Of a stretch of DNA of 45,431 bases, positions 7,930 through 16,492 are shown in pieces; positions within the stretch are counted from its first letter, which is position 1, and each line of letters starts with the position of its first letter. The notes beneath the pieces are model-generated. The model was not told the DNA's origin. It saw nothing but the letters and a program-made list of their open reading frames with translations, and did no database searches. The stretch is from Pseudomonadota bacterium (GTDB lineage: Bacteria > Desulfobacterota > Desulfobacteria > Desulfobacterales > Desulfosarcinaceae). Made by a program: the position numbers and the translations under genes. The stretch spans positions 1 to 45,431 of the forward strand of contig JAEYRZ010000051.1 in assembly GCA_023435265.1 (NCBI GenBank), given 5' to 3'.

Positions 7930-10900
7930 ATGAAAAGCATCTCTCGACTGCTGGCGAAAACCCGGAAATTCATAGCGGGATCGAGGCCGAGGTCCATGCT
8001 GAACCGGCTGAAAGCGGCCGCGCTGCTGCCGGTCTATTGGGGCCGCCGCCCCGAAGACCAGGGCGGCCCGGCTCTGATCCTGCTGCCCTATTCCGCCACC
8101 ACGCTCAGCTGCGGCCTGGCCGGCCTGATCGCCCTTCACACCCGCCCGAGGGTTGAAGCCGCCGAGGCCGACTGGCGGGTGGTCGAAGCTTCGGCCAGGG
8201 AAACCATGGCCTTTTCCCTGGAAAAATGCCTGCACAGCGACCATTCGCTGGACGAACGTTATCTCGGCGGAAGCGCCACGCTGGAGCGCCTTCACACTCT
8301 GGCCTGCGCACTCAAGCGTGAAGATCATTTTCTGGGTATTTTCAACGATGCCGGGCTGCAGGAAAAACTGGCGCAGCTCGCTCTGGAGTTGGCCGACTTC
8401 ACGCAGCAGGAAATACAGGCCCTTCAACGCAGACTGGGGCGCTTGAGCGCCGAAGACGCCGATGCGGCGGATGCACGCATCGAAAAGCTCAAGGACGTGG
8501 TCTGGTGCCTGCGGGTCGAACTGCTCGATAACATCGGCAAAGTCCGAAAGCTGCTCAACGGATCCGCACCTCCCGCGGACCGGCAGATCCGCATCCTGCG
8601 CAACATCAACGCCGTCCTGAACAGCATCGACCGCCAGGAAGTCAGGGGCCGGGACTCGGCCGGTATCTCCCTGCTTTTCATCATCGATGCTGAAAGCCTG
8701 CGTCAATTCGAAAGCCATCTCGAAGCGAACGGGATCATGGGTCAATTCGCCGAGCGCAGCGAACAGGAGGTACTGAGCAATAAATCGATCACGACGCACC
8801 ACAATCTTCAAAACGGTTTGACCGGCATGACCTTCACCTACAAGGTGGCCGCCGAAATCGGACGCCTGGGTGACAACGTTCGCGGTCTGCGGCACGATAT
8901 CGCCGGAGACCCCATCCTCAACGCGATGGCGATGTTGCCGCATCGCTTCCATACCGCCTCGGCGCACACCCGCTGGGCTTCGGTGGGAGCGATCACCATC
9001 GCCAACTGCCATCCGGTGGACAATGCCACCAAGGGCCGGCCGAGCACCGCCAAAGGCATTATCCATGTGTGCCTGAACGGCGATATCGACAACTATCTTG
9101 CGCTCAAAAAACGCTGGGCCGCCTGCGGCGAAACGATCCCCGAAGAGATCACCACCGACACCAAAATCATTCCGCTGCAGATCGAACACCATCTCGCCCA
9201 GGGATGCGATGTCGCCGAGGCGTTCCGCCGGGCGGTGCAGGATTTCGAGGGTTCGCATGCGATCACCATGCATACCGACCTGGCCCCCGGGAAATTCTTC
9301 CTGGCCCAGAGGGGCAGCGGTCAGGCCCTTTTCGTCGGGCTGGCCAAAGACCACTACATGTCCACTTCCGAAGTCTACGGTTTTGTGGAGGAGACGGATC
9401 GGTACATCAAGCTCGACGGCGAAAAGAGCGTACCGGGGATCGACGGCCCGACCCAGGGACAGATCTTCATTCTGGATCAGGAGAGCACCGGTGGGCTGGA
9501 AGGCATCCAGGCCATGTACTACGACGGAACCCCGGTTCCGCTGACGCCCGCCCGGATTCAGACCACCCGCATCACCTCGCGGGATATCGATCGCCAGAAT
9601 TTTACGCACTACTTTCTCAAAGAGATCTCCGAAGCACCGCTTTCGGTATTCCGGACCCTTCAGAACCGCTGGAAAATCGCGGTCGACGATTCCGAACGGC
9701 ACACCATCCGTCTGGATGAAAGCAATTTTCCCGAAAGCATCGTGCAGGCGCTGGCGCAGGACCGCATCCGGCGGATCTACTTCATCGGGCAGGGCACAGC
9801 CGGCGTGGCCGCCCAGGTCTGCGCCGATACGCTGAACTTTTACCTCAACGAGCCGGCCCTCAAGGTGAGCGCCATGAAAGCCTCCGAATTGAGCGGCTTT
9901 CAATTGGGTCTGGCCGCAGATTCCAACAGCATGGCCGACGCCCTGGTGATCGCCATCACCCAGTCGGGCACCACCACCGACACCAACCGCGCCGTGGATA
10001 TGGCGCGGGCCCGCGGCGCACATGCCATGGCGATCGTCAACCGGCGCGATTCGGATATTACGTTCAAGGTGCACGGGGTTGTGTATACCAGCAGCGGCCG
10101 CGACATCGAAATGTCGGTTGCTTCGACCAAAGCCTTTTATTCCCAGATTGTGGCCGGCGCGCTGGTCAGCCTCAGGATCGCCGAAATCCGCCAGCGCCGG
10201 TCGCCGGGTTTCATCGATGGAGAAATCAAGGCGCTGCTGACCCTGCCGGATCAGATGCGCCGCGTGCTGGCGCTGGGTGAGCGCATCCAGGCCTCGGCCC
10301 GCCGGCTGGCCCCTACCAAAACCTACTGGGCGGCGGTCGGCAGCGGACCCAACAAGGCCGCGGCCGACGAAATCCGGATCAAGCTCAGCGAACTCTGCTA
10401 CAAAACCATCTCCTCGGATTACATCGAGGATAAAAAACACATCGATCTCTCCTCGGAACCGCTGATCCTTATGTGCGCCGCCGGTGCGAACGGCTCGGTC
10501 ATCGGCGATATCATCAAGGACACCGCGATATTCAAGGCGCACAAGGCCGCTCCGGTGGTGATCGCCGACGAAGGCGAGAACCGTTTCGCGCCGTATGCCG
10601 AGGACGTCCTCCAGGTGCCGGCGGTGCAGTCGCATCTTGCCCCCATCCTGAATACCCTGGCCGGCCACCTGTGGGGCTACTACGCCGCTCTGGCGATCAA
10701 CGACGGCTCGCTCTTTCTGCACACGTTCCGCGAAGAGATCCGCCAGATCGTCGACCAGTACTCCCGCGACGGGCTGGATGTCTATGAAATGGTTCTGGAA
10801 AAACGTTTCCGCGAGAACATCGTCAATTTCTACAACGAATTCCGCCAACGCCAGGCGGACGGCCGGCTCTCGGCCACCATCCGGCAGGCGGCCGATCTGC

Positions 10901-11691
10901 TTCTGCTGCTCAAATACCTGGCCGGCCGGCTGCCGGTTGCGGACTTCGAACTGGATTTCGGCAAAAAAGGCACGGCGCTCAACATGGTGACCCGGCTGTT
11001 CGAATTGCTGGACCAATCGATCAACAGCATGTCGCGCCCGGTGGACGCCATCAAGCACCAGGCGAAAACCGTGACCGTGGGCACCAGCCGCATCACCGAA
11101 AAAATCGAAGGCCTGCTCTTCGAAAGCATCGAAGCGCACGGCATCGGCATCGATCAACTCACCAACCTCAATATCCTGGTGCTCAAGAATCTGCAGGAGA
11201 TTGTCGCCTCCATCAATGGATCCATACTCTACCGGATCGACGGCTTGGACATCCTGGGCGAGCCCACCGATGCCACCACGATCCGCATCGTGCGCAAGGC
11301 GGGACTGCTCAAGGATCTGCCCTCGCGCGTGGAGCAGGACCACCGACTGCAGGGCACCAAGCGCATCATCGTCCGGCAGGGCAACGTCTACATCGGCAAA
11401 GGCCGTAAGGACGACCGCAGCATCCTGGTCGTTCCGGCGGTTTCCACCCAACCGGGGGCTTCCAACCGGATCGAGTACCTGCTGCTGCTCAATATCGAAT
11501 TCGCCCAGCAGGTTACGCTTCCGGTCAAAATCAAGGCGCTGGGAGGGAAATTCGAGCACATCAAAAACATCGTCCAGGAAAACAGCCTGGCGTGGCAGGA
11601 TTCCTACCTGGAGCGGATTCCGATCGAAGAACTTTTCGGACGCTCCGCGGAGAAAATCGGCGAGCTGATTGTGCGGGTGATCCGTGGCTGA
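7930..11691 (+). CDS. Giant GlmS-like amidotransferase/SIS protein with insertions and C-terminal extension
   Basis: About 1253 residues, twice the size of GlmS (about 610). GlmS landmarks occur in order (numbered from the upstream ATG at 7882): CGLAG (Cys77; CGIVG in GlmS), RGRDSAG (255; RGYDSAG), HTRWASVG (362; HTRWATHG), a LNGDIDN block and TDTK. SIS domain 1 follows, with ITQSGTTTDTNRA and SVASTKAFYSQ, then a SIS 2-like domain beginning YWAAVGSGPNKAAADEI. About 150 extra residues separate Cys77 from RGRDSAG, about 60 more precede HTRWA, and some 300 extra residues follow SIS 2 in place of the GlmS tail. The Cys is internal, so activity as an N-terminal nucleophile would need propeptide removal. 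The start at 7930 has an aaaggga site; 7882 and 7996 are alternatives. The 8-bp overlap with the aldolase gene suggests coupling. The substrate is unknown. Confidence 0.85.
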   Translation: MKSISRLLAKTRKFIAGSRPRSMLNRLKAAALLPVYWGRRPEDQGGPALILLPYSATTLSCGLAGLIALHTRPRVEAAEADWRVVEASARETMAFSLEKCLHSDHSLDERYLGGSATLERLHTLACALKREDHFLGIFNDAGLQEKLAQLALELADFTQQEIQALQRRLGRLSAEDADAADARIEKLKDVVWCLRVELLDNIGKVRKLLNGSAPPADRQIRILRNINAVLNSIDRQEVRGRDSAGISLLFIIDAESLRQFESHLEANGIMGQFAERSEQEVLSNKSITTHHNLQNGLTGMTFTYKVAAEIGRLGDNVRGLRHDIAGDPILNAMAMLPHRFHTASAHTRWASVGAITIANCHPVDNATKGRPSTAKGIIHVCLNGDIDNYLALKKRWAACGETIPEEITTDTKIIPLQIEHHLAQGCDVAEAFRRAVQDFEGSHAITMHTDLAPGKFFLAQRGSGQALFVGLAKDHYMSTSEVYGFVEETDRYIKLDGEKSVPGIDGPTQGQIFILDQESTGGLEGIQAMYYDGTPVPLTPARIQTTRITSRDIDRQNFTHYFLKEISEAPLSVFRTLQNRWKIAVDDSERHTIRLDESNFPESIVQALAQDRIRRIYFIGQGTAGVAAQVCADTLNFYLNEPALKVSAMKASELSGFQLGLAADSNSMADALVIAITQSGTTTDTNRAVDMARARGAHAMAIVNRRDSDITFKVHGVVYTSSGRDIEMSVASTKAFYSQIVAGALVSLRIAEIRQRRSPGFIDGEIKALLTLPDQMRRVLALGERIQASARRLAPTKTYWAAVGSGPNKAAADEIRIKLSELCYKTISSDYIEDKKHIDLSSEPLILMCAAGANGSVIGDIIKDTAIFKAHKAAPVVIADEGENRFAPYAEDVLQVPAVQSHLAPILNTLAGHLWGYYAALAINDGSLFLHTFREEIRQIVDQYSRDGLDVYEMVLEKRFRENIVNFYNEFRQRQADGRLSATIRQAADLLLLLKYLAGRLPVADFELDFGKKGTALNMVTRLFELLDQSINSMSRPVDAIKHQAKTVTVGTSRITEKIEGLLFESIEAHGIGIDQLTNLNILVLKNLQEIVASINGSILYRIDGLDILGEPTDATTIRIVRKAGLLKDLPSRVEQDHRLQGTKRIIVRQGNVYIGKGRKDDRSILVVPAVSTQPGASNRIEYLLLLNIEFAQQVTLPVKIKALGGKFEHIKNIVQENSLAWQDSYLERIPIEELFGRSAEKIGELIVRVIRG

Positions 11692-12358
11692 TCCCGGAGG
11701 CACCGATCTCGCGATCCGCCGGGACATCGTCCGCCACGGATGCAAAATGCTCGACAGCCGGCTGACGGTCGGATCGGGCGGCAACCTGAGTATCGTCGAC
11801 CGCGGCACCGGGCGGGTCTTCATCACGCCCAGCGGCTTGGATTACCGGTCCATGACCTTAGAAGATATCGTCGTCTGCAGCCTGGACGGCTGCCTGGAAC
11901 CGGGGCAGCGCAAACCTTCCAGTGAACTGGGCATTCATCTGGCCCTGTATTCCGGGCGCGCCGAAATCGGGGCCGTCGTGCACACCCATTCCGTGTATGC
12001 CACCACGATTGCCTGTCTCGGGTTGGAGATTCCGGCCGTCCACTATCTGGTCGGGTTTGCCGGCGCCAAGGTGCCGTTGGCGCCTTATGCGACGTTCGGC
12101 ACCCCCGCCCTGGCCGAAGCCGTGTTGGACAGCATCGGCGATTTTAAGGCGATTTTACTCGCCAATCATGGAATGATCGCGGTAGGACCTTCTCTGGGAA
12201 CGGCCTTTGCGGTTGCCGAGGAGATCGAGTTCGTCGCACGCATCTATTACCAGACGCTTCTGGCCGGCGAACCGAAAATTCTTTCCAGCCTGCAGATGCA
12301 GGAAGTATTGGCCAAATTCGAAACATACGGCCAGCCCGGACCGGAAGAAGGCCGCTGA
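11684..12358 (+). CDS. Class II aldolase/adducin family protein
   Basis: Zinc-dependent aldolase fold of the fuculose-phosphate aldolase / ribulose-phosphate 4-epimerase superfamily, 224 residues. Visible motifs are the GSGGNLS phosphate-binding loop, the TPSGLDY block, Glu in PSSELGIHLALY, the metal-binding HTH in VVHTHSVYATTIA and the third metal His in LANHGMIAVG. The GTG start lies inside the end of the giant GlmS-like gene (8-bp overlap). This implies cotranslation and a shared pathway with it and with kdnAB. The true substrate (fuculose-1-phosphate, another sugar phosphate, or a novel one) cannot be read from sequence. Confidence 0.88.
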   Translation: MADPGGTDLAIRRDIVRHGCKMLDSRLTVGSGGNLSIVDRGTGRVFITPSGLDYRSMTLEDIVVCSLDGCLEPGQRKPSSELGIHLALYSGRAEIGAVVHTHSVYATTIACLGLEIPAVHYLVGFAGAKVPLAPYATFGTPALAEAVLDSIGDFKAILLANHGMIAVGPSLGTAFAVAEEIEFVARIYYQTLLAGEPKILSSLQMQEVLAKFETYGQPGPEEGR

Positions 12359-12415
12359 ACCGCCCGTGCCGCGACTCGCGATCGATGTGCGCTTCGACAG
12401 CAAACAGGAATCGGC

Positions 12416-12853
12416 TCAGGGGCATATCGAATTGCGGCTGCACCGAATTCGTTCAATCGCCTTCGAAACGACCGTGCGGGTGTCTTTATAGATCCGTGCA
12501 TCTTCACCGGCGCTCAGGCCGGTCACATACAAACTGGTGACCCGATTCCGGTCGATCCAGCGGCTCAGGTGCAGGACGGCCCCTTCGATGCTATCCGTGC
12601 TCAGGTCGACCACCATGCAGGGGTAACCGTGTAAAACCGCCGTCCTGATGGCGTTTGCGATGCGCCCGTTGGTCTTCCCGTAATAAAACACGACGGTGCC
12701 GTTGGAATTCAATACATGGCGTTCGATTTGCGAATCGTCCGGGAAGAGATCCGCGATCTCGGATCCCGAATGCGTCACCCCCGAGTCGATTGCCGCGTCG
12801 ATGGCGCCCCGTTCCGCTCCATCCTGACCGCCGTTGATGATCCTGATGCACAT
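12416..12853 (-). CDS. Putative molybdenum-carrier / YpsA-like nucleotide-binding protein
   Basis: Small Rossmann-like protein of the MoCo-carrier/YpsA superfamily (SLOG-like fold), 145 residues. The hallmark is the N-terminal IINGGQDGAERGAIDAAI, equivalent to ISGGQTGADRAALDWA in the family, followed by NGTVVFYYG and a typical C-terminal part containing YVTGL. No good ribosome-binding site precedes the ATG, and a stop lies four codons upstream. The region between the usual GWCP-type motif and the second strand is shorter than in homologues I know, so slight decay is possible. The biochemical role of the family in bacteria is not settled. It sits between the carbohydrate cassette and a regulator gene, with no clear operon partner. 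Confidence 0.72.
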   Translation of the reverse strand: MCIRIINGGQDGAERGAIDAAIDSGVTHSGSEIADLFPDDSQIERHVLNSNGTVVFYYGKTNGRIANAIRTAVLHGYPCMVVDLSTDSIEGAVLHLSRWIDRNRVTSLYVTGLSAGEDARIYKDTRTVVSKAIERIRCSRNSICP

Positions 12854-13318
12854 GACAAATCGCTACGCTCGGCCTGTTCTTCCGGGACGGCTTCCCCGAA
12901 GGGAACCCGGAAAAGTCATAGTCGCCCGCCGGGCGCCGACGTCCCAGAGAGACCAATTGCAGGTACAGCACAACTCCAGCGGTGAAAAGAAAACGAACGG
13001 AATATGAGAAAGCGCTTCAACGAAGGGACGTATCGGCGCCGGCGGGTCTGGATGGCGGATGCAGGTTCGAAGGCTGCGGCGTTCGCAGCCAACCTGCAGA
13101 TGCCGAGAAGCAAAGCCACAATGACCGAGTTGAAGACGCGGAGCATAATAATTCCAATCATCTTGGCGACAACAGCTCAGGTCGGATACAGTCAGGCGAA
13201 TTCAGTTATTTGATACACATGCTGATTTGACTTCATCTTACCGATAGTTTGCATATACATAACTGTGGGGCGGGGTGTCAATGCCTTTTATGAATCGAAT
13301 ATCGCCGGAAAGCTTTTC
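12854..13318. other. Gene-poor intergenic stretch with hairpins
   Basis: About 465 bp without a convincing gene. It contains a GC-rich hairpin at 12880-12912 (ttccggg / cccggaa) and a longer one at 13060-13098. An A+T-rich tail runs at about 13140-13265, next to the 3' end of the HTH gene. A minus-strand open frame of 81 codons (12916-13161) starts with a hydrophobic stretch resembling a signal peptide, but it lacks a ribosome-binding site and has Arg-rich, non-protein-like composition. I do not call it. Confidence 0.5.
13060..13098. repeat. Stable interrupted hairpin (tgcaggtt ... aacctgca)
   Basis: Outer arms tgcaggtt (13060-13067) and aacctgca (13091-13098) pair exactly. The inner arms ggctgcg (13072-13078) and cgcagcc (13084-13090) also pair, leaving a cgaa bulge and a 5-nt loop. 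No T-tract follows on either strand, so it is not a classical terminator. It may be a remnant of a dispersed palindrome or a structured 3' region of the HTH transcript. Confidence 0.6.
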
Positions 13319-13951
13319 CTATATCTTATTCGTGAGATCGGTGAGCGAAGCAATCGTACTGTACCGGCATGCCTTGAAGTTATTGATGATCCATGCCATC
13401 AGGTTTTTCATCTTTTCATCCGGGTTCTCCGAGGTGAGATAGATTTCAAATGCTTTGAACAGGACTTCATTCATCATCCGCATGAAGGTCAGAAGCGGCA
13501 ATCCATTCTGTTCGAAAACAGAGGCGCGGTCCGCATCCGCCGGACTCCCCAATGGAATGAGGCTGAAAATCTTTTGTTGCTCGATCTGCCGTTCCAGCGC
13601 GCCGATCTTCTCCTGCAGCCGCAGAATCTCGTCTTCGGCTTCCAGGATTTTGATCTGGGTCTTCCTGGCCCTGCCGCGTGTCTTTTCGATCGCGGCATCA
13701 TCCAGGTCGCGGAGGTATTTCGGACCAAGCTTGAAAAAGAACCAATTGGCCGAAATGCCTTTGATCTCGAGGACTTTATAGATATTGTCGACGCGCGGCA
13801 GCTTGCCGGCCTTCCAGGACCCGCTCAAAACGCTCTGCGACACGTTCAATGCATTGGCCCACCATACTTGCGAGTGCTCGTCGAGTATCCGGCTGAAGCG
13901 GGTTTTCAAACCTTCCAATCCCGGGGGATCTTGATTTTCGTTGTCTTGCAT
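13319..13951 (-). CDS. CI-repressor-type helix-turn-helix protein with coiled coil
   Basis: A 210-residue DNA-binding protein. The N-terminus (about residues 12-75) resembles the phage CI repressor-type HTH: a recognition region LNVSQSVLSGSWKAGKLPR followed by ISANWFFFKLGP, like the GVSLDWLLTGEGP ending of that family. A charged coiled coil follows (about 95-140: AEDEILRLQEKIGALERQIE), then an unidentified C-terminal domain with no peptidase Ser/Lys pair that I can see. It therefore probably lacks LexA-type self-cleavage. It is divergent from the response regulator/kinase pair across a 110-bp A+T-rich region containing a dyad, which suggests autoregulation or control of that pair. A+T content is higher than in neighbours, so horizontal origin is possible. 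Confidence 0.78.
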   Translation of the reverse strand: MQDNENQDPPGLEGLKTRFSRILDEHSQVWWANALNVSQSVLSGSWKAGKLPRVDNIYKVLEIKGISANWFFFKLGPKYLRDLDDAAIEKTRGRARKTQIKILEAEDEILRLQEKIGALERQIEQQKIFSLIPLGSPADADRASVFEQNGLPLLTFMRMMNEVLFKAFEIYLTSENPDEKMKNLMAWIINNFKACRYSTIASLTDLTNKI

Positions 13952-13972
13952 GGCGTCGACCTGTCTTCGAAA

Positions 13973-14015
13973 TTGTATATAAAAGATTGCATTTAGTGAG
14001 TGCTTTTTATAACAA
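13973..14015. promoter_or_regulatory. Imperfect dyad in divergent promoter region
   Basis: ttgtatataaaag (13973-13985) and ctttttataacaa (14003-14015) form an imperfect inverted repeat of about 12-13 bp with a 17-bp spacer. It sits between the divergent HTH gene and the response regulator gene in locally A+T-rich DNA. Position and symmetry suit an operator for a dimeric repressor such as the HTH protein. This is inference; no binding site is known for this protein. Confidence 0.45.
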
Positions 14016-14061
14016 TCGAGAAGAAATAAATCAATTTAATGATAATGTGCGAGTGGAACCT

Positions 14062-14430
14062 ATGCGCGGCAAGAAAAAGATATTGATCGTCGACGATGAA
14101 AAGCCGATTTCGAACTACCTGGCCAGGGCGTTCAGCCGCCTGGATTTCGATGTGGTTGCCGCTTTCGATGGACTGGAGGCACTTGAAAAAGCCCGCACCG
14201 AGCAGCCGGACATCATCATTCTGGATCTCTCGATACCGAAAAAAGACGGACTGATGGTTCTGAAGGATCTGAAAGCCTCCGATTTGAACGCCATACCGGT
14301 CGTCATTTTATCCGCCCGCGACCGCCTGCATGAAATTCGGGAAGGGCTCGACGCCGGCGCCGCCGAATATATCTGCAAACCTGTTTTCACTGAAGATCTG
14401 GTCAAAACGGTTTTGGCATGCCTGAAGTAG
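14062..14430 (+). CDS. Single-domain response regulator
   Basis: CheY-like receiver domain without an output domain, about 122 residues from the ATG at 14062. An open frame extends back to TTG 13987, but that part is A+T-rich promoter-like DNA. Acidic pocket DDE (VDDEKP), phospho-acceptor Asp55 in ILDLSIPKKDG, the switch Ser in VILSARD and the conserved Lys in YICKPVF are all present. The gene overlaps the histidine kinase gene by 13 bp, so the two are translationally coupled and probably partners. Without an effector domain it must act by protein contact or pass phosphate on. Confidence 0.9.
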   Translation: MRGKKKILIVDDEKPISNYLARAFSRLDFDVVAAFDGLEALEKARTEQPDIIILDLSIPKKDGLMVLKDLKASDLNAIPVVILSARDRLHEIREGLDAGAAEYICKPVFTEDLVKTVLACLK

Positions 14431-16466
14431 AACCGGAGCCCAAACTCTACAACGCCCGCCTTATCTCCTGCTACATACGGCTTTTCAGGGATAAATACCC
14501 GCACGTCGATGTGCATGACCTTTTGAGACGGGCCGACATCGACCCCGCGGCGCTCGACGATCCATTTGAATGGTTGACCCAAAAGCAGGTGGACCGGTTC
14601 TCGGAGAGACTTCAAAAATATTTCGAGGATCCATTGGCCATCTCGAGGGAAGCCGGCCGATTTTCTTTTTCGGATCGGTCTCTCGGTCTGTTCAAGCGTG
14701 TCTCCCTCAAGATCCTGGGCGTGGGCTATGCCTATCGAAATTGCCCGAAATATGCGGCGGGCCTGACCCGAAGCTGCACCTATTCCGCCCGTGAACTGTC
14801 CCCGAATCGATTCGAGGTCAGCGTCGCATTCAAACCGGGGGTGAAAGAAAACCCGGGGCAGGAATTCAATCGCATCGGCATTCTGGAAGCTGCGCCGCTG
14901 CTCTTCAGCGACCAGATGGCGCAGGTTGAAAGTTCGCGCAAGGGCGACACCATCACCTATACGATTACGTGGCGCGAGTCCGGGTCCGTGGTCCTGAGCC
15001 GACACCGCGGGCGCTGCACCCTGTTGTCGCTGCCTTTGATTCTCATTGCCCACCTCGCCTGGGGTTTCAAGGGCCTGCTGTTCTCTGTTTTCTCCTGCGC
15101 CGGCCTGCTGCTTCTGCTTTCATATTTCCTCCTGTCCAGCAAATATAAAGAACTCCGCGAGCAATATCGTCTGCATGAAGAAAAGGCCGATACCATCATC
15201 CAATCGTACATCGACGACTACGACCAGGCCATGAACCTGAACCGCATCGGCCGGATCGTGCTGCGCCACCATAATCTGGATTTCTACTTGAAAGATATTT
15301 CCGAAATCCTGCAGAAAATGAAATACCCGCGGATCGCTTTCTTCGTTGCCGATTTCGAGGGCCGCCGGATATCGGCGAAATACACGCTCGGTTTCAACGC
15401 CCGCATCGCGGCGGCGGCCTTCGATATCGAAACGTTGAATACTCAGGAGGCACTGCTGGGATCTCACTATTTTTCCGACCGGCGGACGTTCGGTTCCAAA
15501 ATCACCTTGGCCGGCTTCGACATTTTTCAGGACGCGGAATATCCGCTTATTTTTATCCCGATCATATTCGATCGCGCCCTGATCGGTTTTTACCTCCTGT
15601 CCCCGGAAAAAGACACCGGCCCGATCAATAAAGAAAAATTCGATTTTTTGAACGGCGTGGCCTCGCAAATCGCGCTCGGCATTCATAAAGCGATCGCCTT
15701 TCACGAAATTGTCGAAAGCGACCGCATGAAGAACGACGTCCTGGGCATCGTCAGCCACGAATTGAAAAATCCGCTTCAAATCATGATGATGGGCGTCAGT
15801 GAAATTGAATCGACCGGCGACATCGCATCCAACCTGCCGGTGATCAAGGCCGAAATCGTCAAACTGGATCAAACGGTAAAGAACTTTCTGTCCCTGCAAT
15901 CGATCGAAGCCAAGCAAGCGGTCCATCTAAAACCGCTCCGTATCGAAGATCTCCTGGATTCGATGGCCGCTTCGATGAAGCATACGGCCAAGCTGTTTAC
16001 GCATACGGTCGAGATACAGAGGAATTCGGAAAGCGAGGGCGATCTCGTTTACGGAGACCGGAACACGATCTCGACCGCTGTCATGAACTTATTCCACAAC
16101 AGCTGCAAGTACACCCCCCGACCGGGCCGTATTTTTCTCAGATACGACTGCAGCAGTTCGGAATGCACCATTTCGGTCATCGACAATGGCCGGGGAATAC
16201 CCAAATCCGCGCAGGACAAAGTCTTCCTCAAGTTCTTCCAGGTGGATTCGACGGCGGGGGAATCGGTCGGCGGCTTCGGGCTGGGCTTGTCGATCGCCAA
16301 GGAAATCGTCCGCCTGCATGGCGGCTACATCACCATCGAAAGCCCGCTGCCGCCGGAGCGATATGCCGGTCTCGAGCTCGGACCGACGCGCCCGGGGACG
16401 TGTGTCGGCATTCACCTGCCGAAACATCAGGCGCGCGGCGAGCGGACCCGAACGAAGCGATTATGA
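14418..16466 (+). CDS. Membrane sensor histidine kinase with GAF-like domain
   Basis: A 682-residue kinase. Residues 1-195 form a soluble input domain I cannot name with certainty; its opening (DLLRRADIDPAALDDP and a later SDRSLGLFKRVSLKILG) recalls the arabinose-binding-like N-terminal domain seen before some kinases and AraC proteins. Two adjacent membrane segments lie at about 200-240, then a short coiled region and a GAF-like domain (about 275-430). HisKA follows with phospho-acceptor His447 (IVSHELKNPLQ). HATPase has N-box NLFHNSCKYTP, G1 DNGRGIP and G2 GGFGLGLSIAKEIV. It overlaps the response regulator gene and converges on rfbD, with a 26-bp gap. The signal sensed is unknown. Confidence 0.9.
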   Translation: MPEVEPEPKLYNARLISCYIRLFRDKYPHVDVHDLLRRADIDPAALDDPFEWLTQKQVDRFSERLQKYFEDPLAISREAGRFSFSDRSLGLFKRVSLKILGVGYAYRNCPKYAAGLTRSCTYSARELSPNRFEVSVAFKPGVKENPGQEFNRIGILEAAPLLFSDQMAQVESSRKGDTITYTITWRESGSVVLSRHRGRCTLLSLPLILIAHLAWGFKGLLFSVFSCAGLLLLLSYFLLSSKYKELREQYRLHEEKADTIIQSYIDDYDQAMNLNRIGRIVLRHHNLDFYLKDISEILQKMKYPRIAFFVADFEGRRISAKYTLGFNARIAAAAFDIETLNTQEALLGSHYFSDRRTFGSKITLAGFDIFQDAEYPLIFIPIIFDRALIGFYLLSPEKDTGPINKEKFDFLNGVASQIALGIHKAIAFHEIVESDRMKNDVLGIVSHELKNPLQIMMMGVSEIESTGDIASNLPVIKAEIVKLDQTVKNFLSLQSIEAKQAVHLKPLRIEDLLDSMAASMKHTAKLFTHTVEIQRNSESEGDLVYGDRNTISTAVMNLFHNSCKYTPRPGRIFLRYDCSSSECTISVIDNGRGIPKSAQDKVFLKFFQVDSTAGESVGGFGLGLSIAKEIVRLHGGYITIESPLPPERYAGLELGPTRPGTCVGIHLPKHQARGERTRTKRL

Positions 16467-16492
16467 ACCGCCGGCCGGCGGACGGGATGGAA

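Noticed and set aside
7903..11826. Very long open frame on the minus strand opposite the GlmS-like gene (about 1300 codons)
   Set aside because: It mirrors the coding gene in high-GC DNA, has Asp/Arg/Gln/His-rich composition with no recognisable domain, and the plus strand carries clear GlmS motifs.
12916..13161. 81-codon minus-strand ORF with hydrophobic start
   Set aside because: No ribosome-binding site, Arg-rich non-globular remainder, crosses a strong hairpin, and no family recognised.
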